A stretch of DNA of 5,260 nt from DATJHM01 sp035493895 (GTDB lineage: Bacteria > Chloroflexota > Ktedonobacteria > Ktedonobacterales > Ktedonobacteraceae), in the NCBI GenBank assembly GCA_035493895.1, contig DATJHM010000174.1, forward strand, positions 1 to 5,260, given 5' to 3'. Below the pieces are notes generated by a model, which was given only the letters and a program-made list of their open reading frames with translations, made no database searches and had not been told where the DNA came from. Both the position numbers and the translations under genes were made by a program. This document shows positions 1-5,260 of this stretch, one piece after another (position 1 is the first letter of the stretch; every line of letters starts with the position of its first letter).

Positions 1-2
1 AC

Positions 3-195
3 GGTGGAGAGGAACGGAACTGTGCCTGCGAACTCGTTCCGCTCACGGTGCTCCAGAGACGAGAGGCCCCATACGATGGGGATGATTGCCGCTCACTTCA
101 CGCTTATTTACGTGACATTGCAGACAAGCGGCGACTCTACAGGGATGGGGTCGATGGGCACCGGGTACAGGCTCTCCCCTGCTCTCCATCCCATA
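3..195. other. Left-edge stretch without a confident gene
   Basis: This stretch lies downstream of the transporter stop codon. One plus-strand frame (codons starting at position 3) is open from the window edge and reads as a hydrophilic, protein-like sequence, for example LHAYLRDIADKRRLYRDG around 105-158. It could be the end of a gene entering from the left, convergent with the transporter. However, its first stop is only at 432-434, deep inside the transporter gene on the other strand, which would be an implausible overlap of more than 200 bases unless the frame is broken. I do not recognise the peptide. A short perfect inverted repeat, CCCCAT-ACG-ATGGGG, sits at 67-81 with no T-run on either side, so it is not a standard terminator. 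Confidence 0.25.
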
Positions 196-1506
196 CTATC
201 CCTCCATCTTACTCCCAACCACCTCCTGTACCAGTTCCACTTTCTCAACCGTCGTGCTTTCGTGCTCATTACGGGGTTGTGAGGTCACGAATATGCCGAG
301 GGCTCCAAGCAGAAATGCGCCCGCACAGAGCCAGAACGCTAGCTCATAGTGATGAGATGTATCGTAAATCCATCCCGCTACCAGCGGTCCAAGCCCGGCG
401 CAGAGCGCCCCAGGCACTCCCTGTACCGCCGTAATCGAGCCGTAGGCGCGCCGACCAAAATGATCGGCCATCACCGAGGCGCGCAGCGGTGAGAAGGCTC
501 CGTACGCGGTCCCATAGATAATCACATACAGGATCAGCCAGGGAAGCGAGGGGGCCAGAACCAGCACTGCCATTCCTATAGCCTGTGTTACAATGCTGAG
601 TCCGAGCAACATTTGCGCACTAACACGAGTACTCAGTGTGTTGAAAACATAACGACCCGGTAGGCTGACTAATCCTAGCATTCCGGAGAGTGTTGCAACC
701 AGGACCGGATTGTAGCCGCGACCAATCAAATAGGCGACCTGGTGTACAAATACAACCGTACTTCCCAGCATCACGAGCGACAGAGAGGTGGTGAGCATCC
801 AGAATGTGGGGCTATGCAACGCCATTGAGAGCGAGAAGCCCGTTAATGACTGGGACGTTTTTACCTCAGGCGTTGGCTCTCCATCGGGCGACAATCCCAG
901 ATCCTCTGGATGGCGTTTCAACACAAAGAAGTGTAATGGCAGCGCAAGCAGGAGCTGTGAGCATCCCAGTACGACCAGCGTGGTACGCCATCCGATCTGT
1001 GCAATCAGAACCCCTGAGAGGGGAATACAGATCGGAGAAGATAATCCTCCTATCAACGTCAGGACCGCCAGTGCGGTACCACGTTTGCGAACAAACCAGT
1101 TTGCCACAATCGTGAATGTGACCGGATAGAGCGTGAGCGCCATTGCCAGACCCAGTCCACCGGACCAGAGCACATAGAATTGCCAGAGGGTATGCATCTG
1201 CGATAGCCCGATCAGGGCAAGTCCCGCCAGCGCAGATCCGCAACTCATGAGCAGACGCGCACCCGAGCGATCTAACAGCGGCCCAATCGGGACCCCGATC
1301 ACACCGGCTACGATGAGCCCCAGCGTATACGCGCCAGAGATACTCGCTCGATCCCATTGAAACGTGGTGCTGATGGGGACAACCAGCACACCAAAGAGGT
1401 ACTGTGTTGTCCCATAAGAAATGATGGTGGTGATTCCGAGCACCACCATCAGTATCCATCCATAATATGGCGTCTTTGTCGGCCACGGTAGTCTATTTCT
1501 ACCCAT
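196..1506 (-). CDS. MFS transporter, OFA/monocarboxylate-porter-like, probable efflux protein
   Basis: The product is a 436-residue inner-membrane secondary transporter with about twelve hydrophobic segments, the normal size for the major facilitator superfamily. The N-terminus carries a YYGWILMVV segment (14-22), typical of the oxalate/formate-antiporter and monocarboxylate-porter branch. A motif-A-like DRSGAR lies between TM2 and TM3 (79-84), ANWFVRKRGTALAV (135-148) lies at TM4-TM5, and a polar central loop at about 197-225 separates the two six-helix halves. The start is supported by GGGAG eight bases upstream of the ATG. It begins 28 bases after the oxidoreductase stop and is the last gene of the four-gene run, so it probably exports the substrate or product handled by the acetyltransferase and flavoprotein. 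The substrate cannot be read from sequence, and uptake of an organic acid is the main alternative. The family call is firm and the efflux role is inferred. Confidence 0.9.
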   Translation of the reverse strand: MGRNRLPWPTKTPYYGWILMVVLGITTIISYGTTQYLFGVLVVPISTTFQWDRASISGAYTLGLIVAGVIGVPIGPLLDRSGARLLMSCGSALAGLALIGLSQMHTLWQFYVLWSGGLGLAMALTLYPVTFTIVANWFVRKRGTALAVLTLIGGLSSPICIPLSGVLIAQIGWRTTLVVLGCSQLLLALPLHFFVLKRHPEDLGLSPDGEPTPEVKTSQSLTGFSLSMALHSPTFWMLTTSLSLVMLGSTVVFVHQVAYLIGRGYNPVLVATLSGMLGLVSLPGRYVFNTLSTRVSAQMLLGLSIVTQAIGMAVLVLAPSLPWLILYVIIYGTAYGAFSPLRASVMADHFGRRAYGSITAVQGVPGALCAGLGPLVAGWIYDTSHHYELAFWLCAGAFLLGALGIFVTSQPRNEHESTTVEKVELVQEVVGSKMEG

Positions 1507-1534
1507 GTTTTTTACTCCCAGGGTGAGAAAATGA

Positions 1535-2863
1535 CTAGTTTTTTCGGGTTATCGCCGCTCTGCGCGTCACTCCAATCGTGAGCAGTTGGGGCGCAGCCGG
1601 AGCACAGCAAGAGCCTCCTGCATCCGTTGAACAGACGCCCGTTTCCGGCAGTACCAGCTCGACCATACGTGCCGCATCCCAATCGCCAGCAAGGGCCGCG
1701 ACGATGGAACGGACCTGTTCATAGCCCGTGAGCATGAGGAAGGTTGGTGCGCGACCATAACTTTTCATGCCGACAATGTAGAAATTTGCCTCTGGATGCG
1801 CAAGTTCTTCTACGCCATGCGGAGGCACGGTGCCACAGCTATGGAGATTGGGATCAATCAGCGGGGCAAGCGCAACCGGACTTTCGACGCTGGCATCCAG
1901 CGCTACACGCAGCTCCTGGATGAGTGAGAGATCCGGGCGGAAACCGGTGGTCGCAATAATTTCATCTACAAAACCAATGCGCTCTTCTTCCCCTTCGATG
2001 GCAATACCCTGTGCATGGCGAGAAAGCGCCTGAATCGAGACTCCGGTGACCAGTTGAATGCTGCCGCGCTCAAGCAGATCTTGCATGCGTTGCCCGAGTA
2101 GCCCACGCGCTGGCAGTCCATCGCGCTCGCCACCACCAAAGAGCAACTGCGTATCGTGTCGGCGAATAGCCCAGACGATCCGAGTCGAGGGCTCCTGCTC
2201 GGCAAGTGTTGCTAGCTCGAGCAACGCGTTAAACGCGGAGTGTCCGCTGCCAACCACCAGCACGCGCTGGCCCGCATATCGCTCCCGGTCTTTCCCAATC
2301 ACATCGGGAATGCCGTAAAAGATGGCATCATGCAATGCACGCTCACCCCGCGCGAACGTGCCAGAAGCTCCGAGAGGATTGGGCTGCGCATATGTGCCAG
2401 ACGCGTCAATGACCGCGCGAGCCAGCATATCTCGTTCTTCGCCATCACTTGTTTGTAGACGTAGCACAAAGGGAGCCTGCTCTCGCCCGGGCGATTTCAT
2501 TTTGTCGAAGCCCTGCCGCGCCACTGCGATTACACGCGTGTTGAGCGCGAGATGAGGCTGCATCTGAGGAAGTGCTGCCAGCGGAAGTAGATAGCGCTCG
2601 ACAAGCTCTCGGCCTGTGGGATAGCCCTCAGGATCGGGAGCCTGCCACTCACTCGTCTCAAGCAGCTCCTCTGCCGCCCGATCAACAAGATAACGCCAGG
2701 GTGAGAAAAGACGAACATGCCCCCATTGAAGCATTGCGTTTCCCACTGAAGGACCAGCCTCCAGCACGAGTGGCTTTTCTCCACGACGGAGAAGATGAGC
2801 TGCTGCTGCCAGCCCAACAGGACCAGCGCCAATAATAGCCACGGGTAATGATGAGGTATGCAT
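1535..2863 (-). CDS. FAD/NAD(P)-dependent oxidoreductase (flavoprotein monooxygenase-like) with Cys-rich tail
   Basis: The product is a 442-residue soluble flavoprotein. The N-terminal FAD-binding Rossmann motif is GAGPVG (12-17), with the ribose-binding Glu at 35 (VLEAG). A second dinucleotide motif, GSGHSA (205-210), should bind NAD(P)H, and an ATTGFRP segment (305-311) is typical of the monooxygenase/thioredoxin-reductase-like fold. No CxxC redox centre lies near the nucleotide sites, so it is not a classical thioredoxin reductase. The C-terminus has Cys411 and a Cys419-Cys420 pair in a Gly/Ser/Ala-rich tail, which could bind a thiophilic metalloid. From memory, similar flavoproteins occur in actinobacterial arsenic clusters, where some are called ArsO-like. 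The reaction is unknown. I chose the internal ATG because the Rossmann strand follows it directly and AAGGA lies 11 bases upstream. A longer frame to 2938 would add 25 residues unlike the family start. The gap to the upstream acetyltransferase is 85 bases, and to the transporter 28. Confidence 0.85.
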   Translation of the reverse strand: MHTSSLPVAIIGAGPVGLAAAAHLLRRGEKPLVLEAGPSVGNAMLQWGHVRLFSPWRYLVDRAAEELLETSEWQAPDPEGYPTGRELVERYLLPLAALPQMQPHLALNTRVIAVARQGFDKMKSPGREQAPFVLRLQTSDGEERDMLARAVIDASGTYAQPNPLGASGTFARGERALHDAIFYGIPDVIGKDRERYAGQRVLVVGSGHSAFNALLELATLAEQEPSTRIVWAIRRHDTQLLFGGGERDGLPARGLLGQRMQDLLERGSIQLVTGVSIQALSRHAQGIAIEGEEERIGFVDEIIATTGFRPDLSLIQELRVALDASVESPVALAPLIDPNLHSCGTVPPHGVEELAHPEANFYIVGMKSYGRAPTFLMLTGYEQVRSIVAALAGDWDAARMVELVLPETGVCSTDAGGSCCAPAAPQLLTIGVTRRAAITRKN

Positions 2864-2948
2864 CAAAAAAAGAATCCTTCTTTCAAGAATGTTCAGTGAT
2901 CTACTCAGGTTGACGAGCGAGGCGAAAAAAGGACGCAATCCTGCTCAC

Positions 2949-3440
2949 TCAGGAAAGGTTGGTGGGGATAAGATATTCAACAATCACGACATCCTTCCAC
3001 ACTCCATCCAGCTGCCCGTGCTTCTCATAGATGCCCACTTCGCGAAATCCCAGTGTATGCAAAAGTCCTCGACTGGCAGCATTTTCGACGAAAACTCGTG
3101 AGACGAGCTTCCAGAGGCCCGCTTGCTCGCTCTCCTGGATCAATCCCTTCATCGCAACCTTTCCAGCTCCCTTGCCCCGCCAATCACGCCGCACATACAC
3201 CGAAAATTCAGCAATGCCTGCATAACATGGGCGTGCCCGGTAGGATGAGGTCGAAGCATATGCAATAAGCTCTTTGTCCTGCTCTACCACCACGATCGGG
3301 TGCTTGCCATCGAACCACGAGGCGACCATTTCTTCTGTCCGTAGATCCGTCTCGAAGGTGCCCACCCGATCTTCGATTCCCTGATTATAAATAGTGGCGA
3401 TGGTAGCTGCATCGGCCTTCGTCGCTAATCGCATCCGCAT
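2949..3440 (-). CDS. GNAT N-acetyltransferase, ArsN1 / phosphinothricin-acetyltransferase-like
   Basis: The product is a 163-residue cytosolic single-domain acetyl-CoA-dependent N-acetyltransferase, a normal length for the phosphinothricin acetyltransferase (PAT/Bar) group. It opens with the beta1-alpha1 pattern MRMRLATKADAATIATIYNQ. It has AEFSVYV (77-83) before the acetyl-CoA pyrophosphate loop RGKGAG (88-93), then FVENAASRGL (117-126) and LGFREVGIYEKHG (130-142), followed by LDGVWKDVVIVE (144-155). Those blocks match what I remember of the ArsN1 family A group, which is annotated as acetylating the amino group of the antibiotic arsinothricin. Related enzymes act on phosphinothricin or methionine sulfoximine, and sequence alone does not separate these substrates. 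The first ATG overlaps the regulator gene by 16 bases, and GAGGGAG ends ten bases before it, inside the regulator gene. Translational coupling is therefore likely. A second ATG lies two codons in (3432-3434) with a worse spacing. The family call is strong and the substrate is uncertain. Confidence 0.88.
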   Translation of the reverse strand: MRMRLATKADAATIATIYNQGIEDRVGTFETDLRTEEMVASWFDGKHPIVVVEQDKELIAYASTSSYRARPCYAGIAEFSVYVRRDWRGKGAGKVAMKGLIQESEQAGLWKLVSRVFVENAASRGLLHTLGFREVGIYEKHGQLDGVWKDVVIVEYLIPTNLS

Positions 3441-3913
3441 GTCGTTGTGTCTCCCTCTTGTTTCTGATTGCTTGCTTCACTGGTGAGTGTGAGGAGCGCA
3501 TTGTGGAGGAACTCCAGTGAAGCGTGAACCCCTGCATGCTGTTCGGCAGGAATATGTTCAAATACCTTTTCCGCCAGATCATTGAGCGTCTGGTTGAGAT
3601 CGGCCAGACGCTCTCTGCCTGGCGAGGAGAGCGAGAGACGCACGGTCCGTCGATCATCTGTGCTCTGCACTTTATCCACTAATCCCTCGTGCACTAGTTG
3701 CTCCACCGCCCGACTCGTCCAGCTTTTGTCGAAGCCAACACGGCGACTCAACACGGCGAGCGTGATCGGACCCGAACGGCCCAGCTCGGTCAGCACTGTA
3801 CATTGGATGGTTGTGGTTCCTCCACAACAGGTAACACTGGTACGCTGCAATTGCACATGCAGACGGGCAACCTCGCGCAAAAGTGCTCCTGTCGATGGAT
3901 ACTGCGTCATCAT
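3425..3913 (-). CDS. MarR-family winged-helix regulator with clustered cysteines
   Basis: The product is a 162-residue cytosolic DNA-binding protein that should act as a dimer. Helices 1-2 give the dimer/ligand region. The winged helix-turn-helix spans about 47-95, with SRRVGFDKSWTSRAVEQLV (57-74) covering the recognition helix and a DDRR wing (86-89), both hallmarks of MarR. Unusual features are Cys29-Cys30 and Cys38 in the N-terminal region, plus Cys159-Gly-Cys161 at the very C-terminus, a set of thiols suited to sensing a metalloid, oxidant or electrophile. It is the first gene of the four-gene run and overlaps the acetyltransferase by 16 bases. Two palindromic sites flank its promoter, so self-repression of the whole operon is the likely mode. 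Two adjacent ATG codons exist. AAGGGGAG is only two bases before the first, so the second (3908-3910) may be the real start, giving 161 residues. The effector is inferred, not shown. Confidence 0.88.
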   Translation of the reverse strand: MMTQYPSTGALLREVARLHVQLQRTSVTCCGGTTTIQCTVLTELGRSGPITLAVLSRRVGFDKSWTSRAVEQLVHEGLVDKVQSTDDRRTVRLSLSSPGRERLADLNQTLNDLAEKVFEHIPAEQHAGVHASLEFLHNALLTLTSEASNQKQEGDTTTCGCD

Positions 3914-3930
3914 CGCTCCCCTTTCTTTAT

Positions 3931-3951
3931 TTCGTTGCGTTACGCAACAAT
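3931..3951. promoter_or_regulatory. Probable MarR operator O1 (downstream of start site)
   Basis: This site contains the perfect palindrome GTTGCGTTACGCAAC (3934-3948, seven-base arms around a central T), flanked by TTC on the left and AAT on the right. It lies between the predicted transcription start and the marR ribosome-binding site, at roughly +4 to +24. It matches the inverted second site at 3979-3999 at 16 of 21 positions. Placement and symmetry fit the autoregulatory operator of a dimeric MarR repressor, where bound protein would block promoter clearance. The binding protein is inferred from proximity. Confidence 0.72.
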
Positions 3952-3960
3952 ATGGAACAC

Positions 3961-3989
3961 AGCTTACCTGTTTTTCTAATCGTTGTCAA
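3961..3989 (-). promoter_or_regulatory. Promoter of the marR-acetyltransferase-oxidoreductase-MFS operon
   Basis: On the minus strand a perfect -35 box TTGACA (3984-3989) is followed by exactly 17 bases and a -10 box TAAGCT (3961-3966). The -10 has only three matches to consensus, but they are the three most conserved positions (first T, A, last T). The transcription start should fall near 3954, giving a leader of about 40 bases. The -35 box lies inside operator O2 and the start site just before O1, so this promoter is well placed for repression. Confidence 0.68.
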
Positions 3990-3999
3990 GCGCAACGAA
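3979..3999. promoter_or_regulatory. Probable MarR operator O2 (over the -35 box)
   Basis: This is an imperfect palindrome with TCGTTG (3980-3985) and CAACGA (3993-3998) arms. Read on the minus strand its core is GTTGCGCTTGACAAC, against GTTGCGTTACGCAAC in O1. The centres of the two sites are 48 bases apart. It contains the whole TTGACA -35 box of the operon promoter and ends 24 bases before the dipeptidase stop codon. A repressor bound here would block RNA polymerase directly. The less perfect symmetry suggests weaker binding than at O1. Confidence 0.65.
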
Positions 4000-4022
4000 T
4001 TGTGCCAGGGCTCGTTACCAGC

Positions 4023-5096
4023 TCACCCATTTTTCCAGGTCTTGCGCAACACACGAATCCAGTTCTCGTGGGTCAGCTTGCGAAGCGCCGCCTCATCATA
4101 TCCATGCTCACGTAATGCGGCAACCAGCTTAGGCAATCCCGCTACATCTCCCAGTTCCTGTGCTACTGTGATCCCTCCATCAAAGTCGGAGCCGAAGCCG
4201 ACGCCATCGATGCCGAGATGTTCAACAAGATAGTCAATGTGACGTACCATAACGCTCAACGGCGTATTGGCGTCCTTGTGGGCATCCTCACGCATATTCG
4301 CAATTTCAAAGTTGAGCCCAACGATCCCCTCTGAAGCCTTAATCGCCTCTAACTGACGATCTGTGAGGTTCCGCGTGGAGGCGCACAATGCGTGAACGGC
4401 CGAATGTGTCACCACCAGTGGCGCATCCGAGAGACGCGCCACATCCCAGAACCCCTGTTCATTGAGATGAGAGAGGTCCAGCATGATGCCCAGACGATTG
4501 CAGGCCTGGACTAACTCCCGCCCGGCAGCTGTCAGACCCGGCCCTGTATCGGGCGAATGCGGAAATTTGAAGGGGACGCCATGGGCGAAGGCGTTGGGGC
4601 GACTCCAGACAATACCAAGAGAACGCAATCCCGCCTGATAGAACGTCTCAAGCGCCTCCAACTGTGGATCAATCGCTTCGGCCCCCTCAAAATGCAGTAT
4701 GGTTGCCAGAATGCCCTTCTGCATGCAATCGAGTAGCTCGTCAACCGTGCGCACAACTTTGACCTGCTCTTCCGATTCCGCCTCAAGCCGAAAGAGGAGA
4801 TCTATCACTTCGAGCGTCACTTTTTGCGCGTAGACAGAATCAATCGCCGGAAACGGACGAACCTCATATCCTGTCTCAGTAATGACCAGACTCTCTTCCA
4901 TCCTCGGCCCCGAGGGAGCCGGACAGAAGATCGCAAAAAAGCCCCCCGCGAAACCTCCCTGGCGAGCTCGTGGAAGATCAATATGACCTTCGTTACTTTG
5001 TTGAAAAAAGCTTTGTACCCCTCCATCCTCTGAACGGTACAACCGCAATAATGTATCATTATGTCCATCCAGGATAGGTAGCTCATTGGCAGTCAT
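4023..5096 (-). CDS. Peptidase family M19 dipeptidase (membrane/renal dipeptidase type)
   Basis: The product is a 357-residue metal-dependent dipeptidase with the amidohydrolase TIM-barrel fold, normal in length for bacterial M19 enzymes. The binuclear zinc site is complete: His12 and Asp14 in DGHND, bridging Glu137 in LHFEG, His210 in LDLSH and His231 in THS. Catalytic Asp304 lies in GSDFDG, and the substrate-binding Arg242 of CASTRN is at the spacing from His231 seen in human renal dipeptidase. There is no signal peptide, so it should be cytosolic, although relatives in other organisms are membrane-anchored. Family members cleave L-L and L-D dipeptides, and some open beta-lactams. The start is supported by AAAAGGGG eight bases upstream. 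It has its own promoter, and 109 bases separate it from the regulator gene downstream, with no clear terminator between them, so some read-through into the cassette is possible. Confidence 0.93.
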   Translation of the reverse strand: MTANELPILDGHNDTLLRLYRSEDGGVQSFFQQSNEGHIDLPRARQGGFAGGFFAIFCPAPSGPRMEESLVITETGYEVRPFPAIDSVYAQKVTLEVIDLLFRLEAESEEQVKVVRTVDELLDCMQKGILATILHFEGAEAIDPQLEALETFYQAGLRSLGIVWSRPNAFAHGVPFKFPHSPDTGPGLTAAGRELVQACNRLGIMLDLSHLNEQGFWDVARLSDAPLVVTHSAVHALCASTRNLTDRQLEAIKASEGIVGLNFEIANMREDAHKDANTPLSVMVRHIDYLVEHLGIDGVGFGSDFDGGITVAQELGDVAGLPKLVAALREHGYDEAALRKLTHENWIRVLRKTWKNG

Positions 5097-5134
5097 AAAA
5101 AATACCCCTTTTCGTAAATATGTTCTATCTTCTT

Positions 5135-5164
5135 ATAGTAACCTTTTTGGCACGTAATAAGCAA
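5135..5164 (-). promoter_or_regulatory. Candidate promoter of the dipeptidase gene
   Basis: On the minus strand TTGCTT (5159-5164) is followed by 18 bases and TACTAT (5135-5140). An overlapping TATAAG (5132-5137) is an alternative -10. The start would be near 5128, with a leader of about 30 bases that includes AAAAGGGG before the ATG. The -35 is weak (three of six), so this is a moderate call. Confidence 0.45.
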
Positions 5165-5186
5165 GGAGCTAGCTGACTCGCCCCTC

Positions 5187-5215
5187 TTGACAAGCAAAGA
5201 AAATCAGGTTACTAT
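5187..5215 (+). promoter_or_regulatory. Promoter of the rightmost divergent gene
   Basis: On the plus strand a perfect TTGACA (5187-5192) is followed by exactly 17 bases and TACTAT (5210-5215, four of six including the key T, A and T). The start would lie near 5222, about 25 bases before the ATG at 5247. This is the best consensus promoter in the window. Confidence 0.7.
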
Positions 5216-5246
5216 TTGAGTAGTCGCTCAGATAGAAAGGATCGCA

Positions 5247-5260
5247 ATGGACGAACAGGC
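5247..5260 (+). CDS. Start of a divergent gene, cut by the window edge
   Basis: An ATG at 5247 opens a frame beginning Met-Asp-Glu-Gln and runs off the window. AAAGGA (5236-5241) sits five bases upstream, a good ribosome-binding site, and a strong promoter lies just before it. The product cannot be identified from four codons. It is divergent from the dipeptidase gene and may be its regulator or partner. Confidence 0.6.

Larger units (their letters stand above)
5135..5215. repeat. Inverted 10-base repeat over both divergent -10 boxes
   Basis: AGGTTACTAT occurs on the plus strand at 5206-5215 and on the minus strand at 5135-5144, a perfect inverted pair with outer ends 81 bases apart. Each copy contains the TACTAT -10 box of one of two divergent promoters. 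The match includes four bases upstream of the -10, which is more than two -10 boxes need to share. It may be a recognition element for a shared regulator or sigma factor, or coincidence. Confidence 0.5.

Noticed and set aside
67..81. CCCCAT-ACG-ATGGGG inverted repeat as the operon terminator
   Set aside because: The stem is short, there is no T-run on either side, and it lies more than 110 bases past the transporter stop.
788..1129. Plus-strand open frames antisense to the transporter
   Set aside because: They lie wholly inside a well-supported transporter gene, have arginine- and serine-rich compositions typical of shadow frames, and lack a good ribosome-binding site.
196..1506. ArsJ identity for the MFS transporter
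   Set aside because: ArsJ works with a dedicated glyceraldehyde-3-phosphate dehydrogenase gene, which is not in the window. The sequence also looks like the OFA/monocarboxylate branch.
1535..2863. ArsH or thioredoxin reductase identity for the flavoprotein
   Set aside because: ArsH is a much shorter flavodoxin-fold FMN protein. Thioredoxin reductase needs a CxxC active site in the nucleotide domain, which is absent here.
2864..2938. Longer N-terminus for the flavoprotein from an ATG at 2936-2938
   Set aside because: The extra 25 residues precede the usual family start, while the internal ATG is followed within a few residues by the Rossmann strand and has its own AAGGA.
3582..4115. Plus-strand 177-codon frame antisense to the regulator and crossing the promoter region
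   Set aside because: It spans a clear MarR gene, its promoter and the dipeptidase end on the other strand, and the translation looks low in complexity and unlike a protein family.

Overview
The window is chromosome-like bacterial DNA of middling GC content with clear Shine-Dalgarno sites and sigma70-type promoters. Nothing in it fixes the taxon. A Ktedonobacteria/Chloroflexota or actinobacterium-like soil organism is a guess from protein flavour only. No rRNA, tRNA, CRISPR array, insertion sequence or phage gene is visible.

Layout, right to left, because every full gene lies on the minus strand. At the right edge (5247-5260) a plus-strand gene is just starting. It is divergent from a peptidase M19 (membrane/renal-type) dipeptidase at 4023-5096. 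The 150-bp space between them holds back-to-back promoters, and the same ten bases cover both -10 boxes. After the dipeptidase comes a 109-bp gap with a strong promoter candidate and two matching palindromic operators. This drives a tight four-gene run: a cysteine-containing MarR-family regulator (3425-3913), a GNAT acetyltransferase of the ArsN1/phosphinothricin-acetyltransferase type (2949-3440, overlapping the regulator), a two-Rossmann FAD/NAD(P) oxidoreductase with a Cys-rich tail (1535-2863), and a 12-TM MFS transporter (196-1506). The leftmost 195 bases hold no confident gene.

The main interpretation is that the four-gene run is a self-contained resistance cassette: sensor, acetylating enzyme, redox enzyme and exporter. 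The resemblance of the acetyltransferase to arsinothricin N-acetyltransferases, the clustered cysteines in the regulator and the Cys-rich tail of the flavoprotein together point to an organoarsenical such as arsinothricin, or to the analogous phosphinothricin. The cassette lacks the usual ArsR, ArsB/ACR3 and ArsC within the window, so it would be a non-canonical arsenic locus. This is inference. The regulator would repress its own operon through the two operators, one overlapping the -35 box and one just after the predicted transcription start. The dipeptidase has its own promoter, and its link to the cassette is unproven.
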